Positions 37,811 to 52,800 of a stretch of DNA of 64,000 bases are shown here, piece by piece. Both the position numbers and the translations under genes were made by a program. The DNA is from Chimonanthus salicifolius (Eukaryota; Streptophyta; Magnoliopsida; Laurales; Calycanthaceae). Under the pieces are notes generated by a model. The model searched no databases. It worked only from the letters and a program-made list of their open reading frames with translations, and was not told the DNA's origin. Numbering within the stretch: position 1 is the first letter of the stretch; each line of letters starts with the position of its first letter. The DNA is taken from contig CM023537.1 in the NCBI GenBank assembly GCA_013350335.1, positions 48,916,111 through 48,980,110 on the forward strand, written 5' to 3'.

Positions 37811-40800
37811 TATGTCTATCTGTTAATAATATAATACAAGAATGGAATAAAATGTAACTCTGTTGCAAATATTGTCAAATGACACCCAGCCCTGTACCTC
37901 CCCAAAGAAACCACATACCACCTCTCTCTCTCTCTCACACACACACACCCACACACACCCCTCTCTTTCTCTTTTCTCACCCAATCCCCCTTCCAACTCC
38001 ACTTTTTTTCATTTTCCTGCTATATCTCTTTTCCTGCTAATCTTTCTGAGTTTTTCTCATGATTCATTGGCTGCATGAAGTCAAGCTTCAGGCTTCATCC
38101 AAGCTTAATAAAAGTTAAAGACGAATTTAAAATCAGGTGGGCCTTTGGTTTAACTCGTGTTGCCTCGCCTGCCTGAAGTACATATCTTTATAAGTTATTC
38201 TATTAAGTAATATAAATTGAACTATCATGAATTGTAGAGAGGAGGAGAAATTTCCTAGTCTTACTAGGCCCATTTTAAGACTGACCCCTATCTAAGAATA
38301 ACCCATGTCCAAAATCGCATGAATTGAGACCAGTTTTCATTGTTGTGATCTGACTCAATCTTAGTCAGGCTTTGCTTGTATAAGTTCAACTCAGTCCAAC
38401 CTTGGGCTCACCTTCATAAAGTTGGAAACGGTTTGGGTTATATATATAAACCCAGCCGAGCCCACTGAATTCACTCCACTGCAATTCCTTGGTGATGCAG
38501 ACTAGGTGGAATGAAGGAACACCTAGTCTCAATCTGTAACAAAAATCCGGACACCAGTTGGCTGAGACAATTTATAACTTTATATTCAATCTGGCCTGGG
38601 TTTATATGTGCCTGAATGCTCAATGGGCCCGTTTGGATTTCAAATTGATTTGGACAATCTACAAGATCTGGATAGCCTACAAAATAGGGTTAGTGCAACC
38701 CAAATGTCAAACTGGCGAGAAGGCCTGCATGTAATCTGGTTTATAAGATCAAAACAGATCAGCCTTAGGTCTCCAAAAGGATGCAGATGTATCTCACAAG
38801 ACTCAGGTCAGTAGTCCACAAACGGACTGGACTGAATACAAGTCTCAGATGGATCTGCTCAACCCACGAATCAGGTTTAATACCGTCAACTGTGCAACTG
38901 ATCTCAACACAGAGTAGACAGGCCTGGAACGGAACTGGGTTCCCAATTCAGCGATGGTTTCTGGGTCATCTAAGAATCGCTGATAGGGGGATCAGATATG
39001 CACGATCTGTCAAGAACTCCCTGAGTTTCCGAACAGGTGGGCAAGTTCTTCTGGCGCTGGACTGAAACCAAAGATGGAATGGCAGACAGTCTGCAGTTTG
39101 GTTTCTGAAAGATGAAAAACAAGGCTCCACACATCAAGTAGGGCCTGCCAATTGGCGACAACGCTGGCTGCTGTATGTTTTGTGTCTGCAATTCCCACCA
39201 GGGATCCAAGAAGACGAAACCACTGTTATCGTCTGGATCTGGACTTGAATCTCTGCAAGTCTGCTGCTGTTCCAGCAGAGAGGTTCAATCTCTGCAACGG
39301 GGTTCCTGTTACCACAGGAAAACTTGACGCAGGCCTGCAACTGCGGCTGAACACAACTGAAATTGTTTGAGCTTTGGTCTGAACCGAAGCTGAAGAAGGA
39401 GTTGCAGATGGCCTGCAACTATTGTATATGAAAGATGATCACAAAACTAGGCCAACCTGATGTTGTTGGGCCTGGTTTAGCATCACGCTGCTGGCTGTTT
39501 GCAGCAAGGAATTCACAAGCAAACCATGGATTTTGCTTAAGAAAAAAAATCAGATTTTATTGCTCTAATCGTTGGTGGTTCTGGTTCGACTACATCCCAT
39601 TCTTTATATAATTGTCTACACCATAACTGACCCTACATGATTTAAAACAAAGAAACAAAACAGTCCTAAATTAACTACATACAATTCTGAAAAAAAGTAA
39701 CATGCCTTTTGTAACTGACCCTAGAAACTTAAATAACAACGGTCAAATTTATTTATTGGGCTGCAAGGTCTACTGTGTTGGGCCTTGGACCTAGATTAAA
39801 AACACGATTCTCTTCACCATCACAGGTGCTCTCATCACTTGGCCATTACATGCACAAGGTAAAAGAAAATGAAGGTCATAAACTGGTGATGCTCTTGATT
39901 TTGGAGGTGATTGGAGATGAGGATTTAGTTGGCCACCTACCTAGTTCCATATTTGCAATTTTGAATTTGGACATGGGTCAAAATATCGTTAGTTGGCCCT
40001 TGCCTGATTTTAAAAAATCCAATGGGATGTGAACATGTTGGAGTTATGTTTTTTCTTTTGAAAGGTAACTTCATTGATTTCAAAGAAGAATAATGCGGGC
40101 TACAAAAACTCACACCCCGGAGAAACACCCTTACAAAAAGTGAACCCCCCAGAATGAGGGAATTGAAAGGTGAATCTTGTCAATTTTATCTAAATAAATC
40201 CAAGGACATAAAGAACCTGACACCCAACTTACAACAACCTTCGAATCACCTTCAATCATACTCCCTTTTACCCCTAATTCTCCTAACTCCAAAATACATC
40301 TCCATAGAGCAAACAACTCCACCTCTATGACTGATCCATTAGGGAGCATACCTGCAAAAGAAATCAAAGTAGATCCTATATCATTGCGAATGACTCCCCC
40401 ATATTCGAGCAGTTTCTATATTCAGTCTTTGTTTTTAATTATTATTGGCATTATTATATTTTTATTTTTAGTTATTTTATTCCAGTGTTAGTCTAGTAAT
40501 TTTGGATTTATGTCAGAGTATTCTAGGAATTTCCATGTAATATGGGTTTTTTTTTTTGTCCTTTTCTTTCCATGCAAGTTATATAAGCAATGTAAGCCCC
40601 ATTAGCGCTAGTCAATGAAGGAATGAAATGAAAGAAAGCTTGAAGCCTTAGCCTCCATGATGTGCATGGTGATGATTTCCCCTTGAGGGTTTGGTGTGAA
40701 GCCAACTGAATCAATTCTCCTATCTTCTCCGATCTTCTTCAGGTATTCTTCTTCTACTTCTCTCTCTTCTTCTTTTGTTTTATCTCTCTTTTCCCCTTTT

Positions 40801-43800
40801 TCTTTTCTTCTACTGTGGCCGTGACCCCTTGCTGAAACCAAATACCTTCTCGCCAATCCCAGATCCACCCATTTTCTAAGCCTAAAGCCATCGCCACTTC
40901 GTAGCACCCATCTCAATGCTTTCGTCCCCTTCCAAAGTTCCATTCCCATGTGCCGCAATCCATCCCAAGCTTCATGGTGTTGCTGCAAAGCCCATACTCC
41001 TCTCCTATCTTTTTGTCGCCATCTTCTGTGAAGTCTTCCGCCTTTTTTCTTTCGATTAACCCTTTTTGCATCTCACCCTTTTTGCCAAAGCTCCATTCGC
41101 ATTCCTCTTCTTTATTCCATCCGTAACCCATCTTTAACCCTTTATTTATTTAAACCCACATACCATTCATTCAAGTCTCATATGCACCCATTCCACCCTT
41201 TTATTTAGAACTATGTGTCTTTCATTTAAAGTCACATGTGCCCATTACCTTCAAAACCATTCCAATCCATCCTTTATTTGTTTACGTCATATTACGGGAT
41301 GTTATTTGCATGATTATCTGTGTTAAATTTATATTAACTAATTGCATATATTAATTTTGATTTTAATTTCAGCCCATTTAGATTTAGGGAGCATTGTTTT
41401 CATCCCCTTTTAATTTTAGAAAACCATATTAAGCATTTTGGGTTACGCTATCATTTTTTTTCCTGCATCAAATTGGTATCAGAGCAAGGCTAGGGTATTT
41501 CCTTAAACATCCACAGTCCTAGATTTGCAGTTAGTGTTAAAAAAATAATAATTAATTAATAAAAAATATAATTTAAAAAAAGAAGAAAATAAATTAATTT
41601 TTGTCATTGTCATCATAATGTCTAGCAAGGTTGGGTTGTTTCCTTAAACACCCAGGATCTTAGGTTGCATTTTCCTTAAAAAAAAGGCGGAAGACTTCAC
41701 AGAAGATGGAGGCAGAAAGATAGGAGAGGAGTACGGGGTTTGTGGCAACACCCTGAAGCTTGGGATGGATTGCGGCACATGGGAATGGGACTTTGGAAGG
41801 GAACGAAAGCACTGAGATGGGTGCTACGAAGTGTTGATGGCTTTAGGCTTAGAAAATGGGTGGATTTGGGACTGGCGAGAAGGTATTGGGTTTCAACAAG
41901 GGGTCACGGCCACAGTAGAAGAAAAGAAAAAGGGGAATAGAGAGAGAAAAAAAAAGTGAGAGAAGTAGAAGAAGAAGAGAGGAAGAAGAAGAGACAAGAG
42001 AAGTAGAAGGAGAATACCTGAAGAAGATGTGGAAAGGAGAAGGAGAAGATAGGAGAATTGATTCAGTTGCTTCACACCAAACATAGCACATCATGGAGGC
42101 TAAGGCTTCAAGCTGTTTTTCATTTCATTCCTTCATTGACTAGCCCTAATGGGGCTTACATTGTTTATATAACTTGCATGGAAAGAAAAGGACAAAAAAA
42201 AAACCCCTATTACATGGAACTTCCCAGAATACTCTGAAATAAATCCAAAATTACTAGACTAACACTGGAATAAAATAACTAAAAATAAAAATACAATAAT
42301 GCCAATAATAATTAAAAACAAAGACTGAATATAGAAACTGCCCCCCATCACATATCCTTCTAGTTCCATCTCAAACGTACAACTTCATTCAAAATTACGC
42401 TTAAGAAGACTAGAGTCTGGAGGCGGCCAAGTAGCGTGCGTCCTTGAGGCCACATGAGTCACAACTAAATCTACCAAAGGCCAATTCCTACAAATGTCTA
42501 AGATGCTAATTCCCCGAAACTTCTTTGACCTCGTCATCCACCAAGTTGCGTGAACCTTAATAACATCAAGCAAACTTAGTACTGAGGATTCATTTCCTTG
42601 AAAGATCCTCTTATTCCTTTCTAGCCAAATAGACCATACTATATTCAAGGCAGTCACATTCCAAAGAGTTCTTTGGAAAGAACTTCCCACCACAAGCACA
42701 TCTTCATTAAATGAATCTCACCAATCTTTTGGGACACAATAAACAACACCAAGCAACCAGAAAAAATGCAACCAAATCTGGTATGAAAATCTACAATGAA
42801 GTAAAAGATGGTTCACAAACTCTGCATTAGACAAACAAAGAGGATAAGCATTCAGAATCAGCATTCTCAATCTCAAATTATCAATTGTCAGAATCCTTTG
42901 TAGACCAGCAAGCAAGCTGAAAACCTTCACCTTATATGGAGAAACACCCTTGCAAATTTTAGGATGAAGACAAGTAGCTTCACCAATACTCAGCAACTTT
43001 GTACAAAAGGATTTCACTGAAAAAATCCCATGAGGATCAATTTCCCAAAGGCGCCAATTATAACCATTTCCCACAACAAAAACTTTACTCAATAGATCCA
43101 TACCCTTCCACCATCCAATCCTCCAAATCTTTGTGAAACTTAGGGCCTCAAACCACCTTATTCTAAATGATATCATAGCAGTCCCTTATCTTAGCATCTT
43201 TATTAGCAACTAAAGAGAAAAGCGCAGGGAACTTCTGAGCCAAAGTAATAATATAACACAACCACTTGTTCATCCAAAAGAAAATATCATCCCTAGTATA
43301 TGCTTGGAATCGAATATGCCTGTCAAATTCCAATGTAATTGATCAAACACCTTTCCAAAAACCAGATACCCTCCTTGGAGGCTGAACAATCTGTCCACTT
43401 CCTACGGAGAATTACCTTCCACAAATCCTCCGAGGAATCCCCCAACCTCCATAACCACTTCCCAAAAAGTGCAATATTAAACTAATGGATCGGCTGAATA
43501 CTTACTCCCCCTTCGGCCATTGGTTTACAAACCTGTGCCCAACTTACTGTTGTGGAACCCGACATAGCTCGGGACCCATCTCTAGACAGACAGTGTCCAA
43601 GTTCAACGACAGTGTCCAAGTTCAATGTATTTACAGTCAACTTGTAATTAATGTTTTCCTCTTTTGCCAACATGATTGGCTCCCTTTTTTCTATTTAATC
43701 ATGTACAAAGCTATAGGGAAAAACACAGTGAATACATTTTAAGAGAAGAGAAGAATTCTTCTCCTTCAATCTTTTCTCCATCAATTCTCTTCTTTTTCCT

Positions 43801-46800
43801 TATTTTTATGCTATTATTCAACATGGTATCACGCCAGAAAGATTTCTGCAGAATTTTCTTCTTATCCGTTGTACTACTATAGCGGATCCTCTCTACTGTC
43901 AATTTTTCCGGCAAAGCATCTGACGGCGAGACCCTATCTCTATTGCCTGTCTTTGACAGAGCTCTCCTTCCCTCACAATTGGATCTCTGTTTTGCTGCCT
44001 TTTTTCCTTGATTTCTGTTGCCCTCTGTCCCAACGATTCTGCCGTTTTTAGAAAATCCAGTCTCGATTTTCTGCTTCGATCTGCTGCCTCGCCACATATT
44101 TTGGAGTCGATCTTGCCTCCCTGGAATCGCCTCTGAGTCTACTCTCCATCCCTCCGGCTTGTCCCACCTTTACACAATTGTGGGACCCCCTTATCTGCAT
44201 CACGATTCTTGCTACCTCTACTTCAGCTACAGTGATTTTTTCTCCTTTTTCAGCCAGATCTGCTTGGTTTTTGCTTTTTTTTTGCTTGGAACAACAGTAT
44301 TGTGCTCGCCCTAGCCTTGTGCTCTCATAGGACTACCCTTTATCAACTACGATCATCGGTGAGACCCACTACAGAGCAATTTGTTACATCTGGGTCAGTT
44401 TTCTTCGTTTTTTCTTGCTGTTTTTCATTAGAGAAGACTTCATTGTCCTCTTTCTCTGTGGATATTGTTGCTGCTTGGCCTTTTTTTTCTTTGTGGAACC
44501 TACGGCTGTGTTCTCGATTTCTATGCCGCTTGCATCTGACAGATCTTCTTCCGGATCATGACTTCCTCTTTCGATCAAAATCAGAATGGGTCTTCTGGGA
44601 GTTCATCCATTACTTCCCTCATATAACGCCCCGCTCCTTTCTATAGCCTAAACGGGTTGTGGCCCGCTTAACTGCAGGCTGAACGGGCGTGATCCAACGC
44701 ATTACGCATCTAACGGGTCTTACATCACAGATTTGTGGCTGGAGGAAAATAAGTATATATATATTTTTTTTAAAGATTATAGATGAAATAAATAAAGCCA
44801 TCAAATCCTTTATGCCCCAAACTTGACACATCGTATACGTTTTAATGCCATCCACAAATATGGAGGGAATTAACATCTAATAACAACATTAAGTCTAATC
44901 TCACAAGTTTGCTCACAATCCATTCGATAAAAATAAAACCAACTAATAAATCTCAAATTTCTCAAATTATTTGAATCAACTAATCAAGTCTCAAAGAATA
45001 ACAAGCATCCAATAACTAAACTCAATCGACATAGTCCAACACCTAGCTAAGAATTTAAATATTCATCCATGGTAACTTCTAATTTTCAACGTCGTCCTCC
45101 AATCCTAAATCCAGAAATAAAGAAATATTAAAAGCATAAGTAATTGAATATGCATTTAATGTCCATGCTTTATGCCATGTAATGCACAATGCTCAATGCC
45201 TCATTCATCCACAACAACACGTATTGTATTTGGTGGCAACACCACATGAAGTGGCCTACCCTCTGAAGTGAGGCTAACAACACCACCAAATAACAGTCTG
45301 CGTGACCTTTCATGACTCAATAATCCAAACCTACCACATACGTGGTACTACTCACTAAAAGCGATGCCATACACTACCACCGTCGTGGTCTACATGAAAT
45401 ATCACGGCTCACACCTCCATACCCATCCCATGAATATGAAGATGCCATGCTCAATGCCATGTCTACCATGCATTATCTCTATCATCGTACCACATGTTAT
45501 GTATCATATTATCATGCCATTAATCTCATCATCAGCACTATACTCTAAACATGATTTTATGATCTCAAATAAACATAAACACCATGTACATGTTTTAAAA
45601 CATCAAAATCAATCTCAACTATATCACACATGCATAATAATAATTCATATCACAATATTATTATTATGACAATACAATATCATAGACACATCTCAATAAT
45701 ATAAAAAATAATTCAATAACAGTCAATAAAATATTCATCCAATTCAAACATAATTATTGGACCTTTTAACAAGGCTAGTGGCTACTTTCCAACTATCTCA
45801 CGGCCATTAGAACATTTAGCCTATTCCTTTACACTACTGTGAGTAAGCACCGGATTACAACCACTATTCCTACATATACCCAGTCCATATTATAGGTCCA
45901 ACATTATATTCCCAAAACACGTTACATAATGCAATATTTTTCCATCGCTCAATCACATAAACAAAATAGAGAATATCATGTATAACAAAATATAGTGTAT
46001 TGTTTTCCCTCACCTAAAAAGTTCGCGAAGTGTAGGTGACGAATCCACATGCATTCCAACTTGAAATCAATCAATAGGACGTCCGGGAAGTGCTGCATAG
46101 AGTTTGTTTGAAGTTTTCAGTATCCTTAACATTACTCCCAACTTGAACTAAATAAGTGTAAAAGGGGTTCCTAAGGTCCAAGGTTAAGCATAAGGTTTGG
46201 GTCCATGGATTGTATGGCCGGGCCAAGCATAAACCAACTTAGCACTAATAAGGCAATAAAAACCTTATTCATGAAATAAGGAGAGTTCTTTTAAGTTATC
46301 AAGTAAAATAAACAAAATATTGAATTAAACGACACCGACTACGATGGCAGTTGATCAAATGAATGAAGACCCTAAGTACCTTGTAAAGATAAGTACATAG
46401 GTTTAAAACATACAATTAAGCCTTATAAAAATTTTAGGATAGTAATAGTAAACCACGATATAAAAACATTGTTTTCCTATTGTAGTTTGTTTCCTTCTGT
46501 TAAAATAAATTTAGGAGGGACTACATGAATGTTGAAAATATATAAAGGCTGAAAAGTAACAAATTGTAGCCAATAAAAATAAAAGAAGGGAAATCAAATA
46601 AATTGACTAAATAAAGACTTGTTGTTTGAAGCAAAAGAGTTGGCACGGTGGAAAATTCATAGTAATCAGTTAAAGAGAAAAGAGAGAACGGAGATAAAAA
46701 TCGTCAAAGAGAGAAATCTACGAGTCTTTATCCTTAACTAGTAAATGGGAAAGAGTATAATATGCATGTATATTATTTTAACTTAAGTCTCAACCAAAGA

Positions 46801-49800
46801 AGTGGGGATGGCTTCTATTTGGTGTGCTTGGCTTGGCAACATTAGAGGGTTTGGCAACCAACTGATGCAGCCAAGATAGAGAAGATGGTAGCCCACCATA
46901 TGTTTGATGGAAATAGACAGTGAATCTGAGTCTCTCTGTTTCCCCAAATACATCATCCCTTCACATTCTTATTATATCAGATTAGAGTTTTCCCTCTTGA
47001 AATCAAACTCTTGAGCAGTCTCACTTCCAATTTCGTTTGGGGATACCCATAGAAAATAAAAGAGATACAGAGAGAAGAGACTTACTTGTTGTTTGTCACA
47101 AGGTGGAATAACAGACGCCAAAGGGCTGATCGAAAGATGAACGATACGAAAAGAGAGAATGCTCGGCCTTGCTGCTGCTTGAAGAAGGTCGAAGGTAGGG
47201 GAAGGGATATGGCTGCCATCGCAAGGATTATATACAAAACCAGGTCGGATGGTTATTCCGAAAGGATTCCGATTTGAAGGTGAGAGTTTCCATTTTGGAG
47301 AAGAGAAGTAGGAAAGGGAATCAAATTTGGGGGAGAGTTTCCCTCTGCTGCGGTGATGAAGGAGATTTTAGGTTTCCATCATGAGTGAAATTAGAAGGGG
47401 TCAAATTTGGGGCTTCCTTATGGGATACAGTGATGGATATGGGAAAATAAGAGGGACATGTTTCACCGTGAATCGGATTCACGGGTGTGGGTCTCCAAGG
47501 GGCCCACACGGTTAAGTAATTTATTTAATTCCTAATACCAGTGGAATTAAAATTCTAATTTCTATGAGAAGTTCGACCCAAGAATGTGGGTCTAAAGGTT
47601 CCATCCAAAATTATTAATTTTAGATTTTTAATTACACAATTCTAATTGGAATTCTTAACTTTGCATATTAAAATCAAATTTGATAATTAAATTTTCCATT
47701 AAATCAATCTCAACTCGAAGCGGATAAATTCATAAATTTCTAATTAAGGAAAAATGTGTGTATTGGGGAACCTATATTAATTAAATTTTAGGTTTTGTGT
47801 GTTTATTTATTTTTATTTCAAACAATTTGAAATAAAAGAAAATAACACATGATCTCACACAAACATAATCATGAGACCTATTTACTATTTTAATTTTAGC
47901 CAATTCGATTGACCCGTTACTCCGGTTTGGGTCATTACACCTAACTGATATGGTTGATTCTGGGCCCACATATATTAGAAAGATCACCACCGTCTTATTG
48001 AATGGGACAAATTACTTCCAATGGTCTCATTCTACGAAAATGTTTCTCAATGCCAAATAGTTGTTTGATTATATTGATGGCACTGCCCCTGAACCAGCCA
48101 AGACAAACTCTTTTTATTGCACATGGACAGCTAACAACTCCTTTGTGCAGTCCTGGCTCCTCCACTCCGTGGAGGATCACGTCCGTGGTACTGTTTATAC
48201 TCTTCCCACGGCCAAAAATGTATGGGACACCATTAAAGCCTTGTATTCCGGTGGTGATAATTCTTCCCGCCTTTATGAGTTATATCAGACTGCATCTCAT
48301 CTTCGACAGGGGGAACTCTCACTGATTTAGTACTATTCAAAGATGCGGGCGTGTTGGCTCGAGTTGGATCAACTTGAGTATGTTTAATTTAAGTTATCTG
48401 ATGATGTTGTTCTCTATCAACAACTCATTAATCACAGACTAGATTTTGAGTTATTGGCTGACCTCAACCAGGACTTTGAACCTATTTGAGCTCAACTGCT
48501 GGGACAACGCCCTCTTCCTTCTCTGGAAGCGGTGTATTCTGCTTTACTCCGCGATGATTGGCGTCGCTCAGTCATGACCCCTGTGCTTGCTGAACTCTCT
48601 GCTTTAGTGACCGCTCATCCTTCAGTGACTTCTCCCGCTCGGGGGACTTCTGGTCCTCCTGGCAAAGGTACAAGGAAGAAGGGGTCTCGGTTCTGCACTT
48701 ATTGTAAAATGACAAATCATTATGTTGTTACAACGCATGGGTCGTCTTCAGCATTCCGAGGTCTCCAATGTTGTCTCCTCCTCTATAGGTACTGGGCCCA
48801 TGGCCAATCATACCTCCTCTCATTCTTGGATCATCGATTCCGGTGCCACAAATCACATGGCTGGTATATCTTCTATTTTCTCGTCCCTTTCTCCTGTCTC
48901 ATTTGGTACTGTTTGCTTAGCTAATGGTTCTTCTACTACCATTACTGGTAAAAGATCTATTCTTCTCTTCCACTATGCACCTTCCATCTGTGTTACATGT
49001 CCCCATTTATCTCGTAATTTGCTTTCAGTTAGTGCCCCTTACTCAACAATTCAATTGCTCAGTCACATTTTTTTCCCTCTCATTGTGTTTTTCAGGATCT
49101 GACCACGAGGCAGGTGATTGGTGCTGGGCGTGAAGTTGGGGGCTTATGCCTTTTTTATCCTCATGCTGCTACTTCTGAAGCTTGCTCGACCTCGTCCTCA
49201 TCTGATTTGTGGCTGTGGCATTGCCAGCTTGGCCATCCTAGTGATTTTGTTTTGCGAAAGCTTATTCCCTCTTTATCTTTTAAGCATTTTACATGTGAAC
49301 CTTACCAATTTGGCAAACATATTAGAACTTCTTTTCCTCCTTCTATGAATAAACGAGCATCTTCCTTATTTTCTGTTGTTCATTCTGATGTTTGGCAATC
49401 TCCTTTGCTCTCTCGCATTGGTTTTCAATATTTTGTGTCATTTATTGATGATTTTTCGCGAATGATATGGATTTATCTCATGAAAAATAAGTCTGCAGTA
49501 TTTGATCATTTTCGCACGTTTTATACTTGGGTTGCTACTCATTTTGATATAAAAATTAAAACTTTGTGCAGTAACGGGGAAGAATATTTATCTCATTCCT
49601 TTCTTACTTTTTTACATGAACATGGTATTGAATCACATTTGTCATGTCCATCCACTCCCCAACAGAATAGTGTCGTGGAAAGAAAAAACAGACACCTTCT
49701 TGAGGTAGCCCGCACCCTCCTCTTTACCATGCATGTTCCACAGTCTTACTGGCCTGAGGAAATTTTAACCTCTTGTTATCTTATTAACCGCATGCCATCC

Positions 49801-52800
49801 TTGTATTGTCTGATCAATCCCCCATTCAACTTCTCTCCCTCCATAAACAGATTCCCATTTTGCCATTACATGTTTTTGGTTGTGCATGCTTTGTTCACCT
49901 ATTCTCTGGAGATAAACTTTCCCCTCGTGCTGTGCGCTGCATCTTTTTAGGTTACTCACCCTTTCACAAAGGCTATAAGTGTCTTGATCCTACCAATAGC
50001 AAAACCTATGTGTCTATGGATGCCACCTTCTTTGAGAGAGTCCCATAATTTTCTACATCCTCTAGTCCAGCTTTAGTCCCTGTTTTACCTCTTCTTCCTA
50101 CCGGTACTTCTCCCTCTCGATCCCCTCTAGCCAGCATTTCCAAGCCTACCTTGGTATATCAACGCCGGCCACCCCAACATCGGCCGCCAATACACGCCCC
50201 TATCACCTATGCCTCTTGTCTAGATCCACCCATCTGTGCTAAGTCCGACCTTCCTATCGCCCTTTGAAAAGGAAAGCGTACCTGTACTCTTCATCCTCTT
50301 GCACAATTTGTTTCCTTTCATGCTGTTACTCCTTCCTCTTACAGTTTCCTCACAACACTGGACAATGTTAAGATTCCCAAGAGAGTTGACACTGCACTTC
50401 GGGACCCCTCTTGGAAAGCAGCCATGGTTGAAAAATTAGCGGCACTAGAACAAAGTCATACTTGGGATATCGTGCCTCTTCCTCTAGGAAAGACCCCAGT
50501 TGGCTGCAAATGGGTCTTTGCCTTGAAACATAATCCCGACAAGTCCATTATTCACTATAAGGCTCTGTTGGTTGCCAAAGGATTCACACAGACTTATGGC
50601 ATGGATTATCAGGAGACTTTCTCCCCTGTGGCAAAGATTACTTCTATTCGCATTTTGACCTCTATTGCCACCACTAATGCATGGCCACTTATCAGCTGGA
50701 TGTGAAGAATGCATTCCTTCATGATGATTTACAGGATGAAGTTTATATGCTCCCTCCTCCAGGGTTTGTCAGACAGGGGGAGCCTCATTCAGTATGTCGA
50801 CTCCGCAAAGCACTTTATGGCCTCAAGCAATATCCACAGGCTTGGTTTGAGAAGTTCAGCGGTGCCCTATTGCCTTATGGTTTCTCTCAGCTCCTAGATG
50901 GATCACTCTCTTTTTATCCATCGTCGTTCTGCTGTGGTCATGATTTTAGTTGTTTATGTGGATGATATTGTTCTCACTGGTAAATGATGCCACCACCATC
51001 TCTACATTCAAAGAGTATCTTCACCATGCCTTTGCAATTAAAGATCTCGGGCCATTGCGTTACTTTCTTGGTATTAAGGTTATTCGCTCTTCTCAGGGAC
51101 TTACACTATTGCAGCGCAAGTATGCTCTTGATCTCCTCCATGATGCTGGTTAGTCTGGCTGCAAACCTGCTGACACCCCACTTTATACAAACACCAAGCT
51201 CTCTACTTCCGATGGAACTCTTCTGGATTCTCCTACTTTTTATCAGAAGCTGGTTGGGAAATTGATTTACCTCACTATCACCCGGCCTGATTTATCATAT
51301 GTTGTTGGTGTGGTCAGCCAATTCATGCAGGCTCCCCGAGATACCCATTTTCATGCTGTCTTCCAGATCCTTTGTTATATTAAATCTCATCTAGGACGAG
51401 GACTATTCTTTGCCAGACAAACTTCACTGCCAGTTCGTGGTTACTCTGATGCTGATTGGGCTGACTCTCCTGATGACAAACGTTCTACCATGGGTTATTG
51501 CGTCTTCTTAGGCTCCCATTTGGTCAGCTGACGTAGCAAGAAGCAGTTTGTCGTTGCTCGTTCTAGTGCTGAAGCTGAGTATCGTGCCATGGCCAACACT
51601 ACGGCTGAACTACTTTGGATCCAACAGTTTCTTACAGAATTGGGTTTCGCTCTTGATGATCCCCTTATTATATTTTGTGATAATCAAGCGGCCATCAACA
51701 TTGCTTCCAATCCGATCTTCCATGAGCGGACCAAACACGTTGAGGTAGATTGCCACTTTCTTCACCAACATATTTCTGAAGTCCGGCTTGTCACTCCTCT
51801 TCTGAAGTCCTCTGATCAATTTGCCGACATTTTCACTAAGTCGGTTCTTCGAACTCAACTTGATTCTGTTATTAGCAAGCTGGAATTACTGGATATCTTC
51901 GAACCAGCTTGAGGGGGAGTATTGTGGGACCCGACTTAGCTCGGGACCCATCTCTGGATAGACAGTGTCCAAGTTCAATGTATTTACAACATTGTCCAAG
52001 TTCAATGTATTTACATAGTCAACTTGTAATTAATGTTTTCCTTTTTTGCCAACATGATTGGCTCCCTTTTTTCTATTTAATCATGTACAAAGCTACAGGG
52101 AAAAACACAGTGAATACATTTTAAGAGGAGAAGAATTCTTCTCCTTCAATCTTTTCTCCATCAATTTTCTTCTTTTTCCTTATTTTTATGCTATTATTCA
52201 ACACTTACAAGATGGAATTTACATTTTTCCCTATCATCATTCCATAAAAAATGCTTCTGAATCTGCCCAAGCTTATTAATTACAGTCATTGGACATTTGA
52301 AAACACTAAGGAAATATACTGGAAGACTAGATAGAACGGCCTTGATCAAAATAATCTTGCCGCCAATCGAGAAATGCTTACCCTTCCATTGCGAGAGCCT
52401 TCTCTCCATCTTGTCAATAAGCTTATCCCAACAAGATTTATGAGGTTTACCCTATCAAGCCTCGCCCCGACATGGGCCCGGAACATGACCTAATTTTTTT
52501 TTAACAACTTTGGAAGAATCTATGGGCTTCTATTGTTGACTCGTTTGAAAGTCCAATTAGAAAATGCCACACGTGCTCTTCACACGTGGACTCAAACATG
52601 TACCTAACACAAAGATATAAATACACATAGCAAACATATACATGAAGCATAACATCAGAACAACGTAATGAAAACAAAGTGGTTTTATTACATGTTTAGT
52701 CTCATGCCTCAGGTGGCAATATTATTAACATTACATCAGTGGCATGAAAATAAACATAATAAACATATTCCCCATCAGCGAGAAATACGATGGAGGACAT

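Larger units (their letters stand above)
40405..42350. mobile_element. Gypsy-family insertion with LTRs in inverted orientation
   Basis: Left: an LTR in + orientation, 40405-41470, ending TCCTGCATCA, followed by an intact primer site ttggtatcagagc (41473-41485) and about 200 bp of leader. Right: the same LTR reversed and 3'-truncated, about 41688-42350, whose outer end reads TGATGGGGGG on the minus strand. Perfect CATAT duplications flank the whole (40400-40404; 42351-42355). The LTR is related to those at 5422, 9209 and 13297 (shared gccttagcctccatgatgtg). No genes. Frames inside (40608-40988, 41740-41940, 41849-42094) are LTR. Confidence 0.8.
43548..52203 (+). mobile_element. Full-length Ty1/copia retrotransposon, sense to NSUN5
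   Basis: LTRs 43548-43823 and 51920-52203 are flanked by a perfect CTTAC duplication (43543-43547; 52204-52208). Primer site tggtatcacgcc (43824) and polypurine tract GAGGGGGAG (51911-51919) are present. Gag, protease, integrase, RT and RNase H follow in copia order from about 47945 to 51912, interrupted by stops and frameshifts. The leader/gag start (to 44621) is separated from the rest by a 3.3-kb insertion. LTRs differ at roughly a dozen sites plus small indels by eye, so insertion is not very recent. It interrupts the minus-strand LINE. Confidence 0.93.

Noticed and set aside
37640..38080. CT/CA-rich region as a promoter of a new gene
   Set aside because: No following open frame with recognisable product exists. 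The region lies within NSUN5 intron 6 and looks like plain microsatellite.
45130..45700. catg/atc-rich open frames in the 3.3-kb insertion as a gene
   Set aside because: Two overlapping frames of biased composition (H, Y, I rich) without any domain, in a segment with LTR-like ends.
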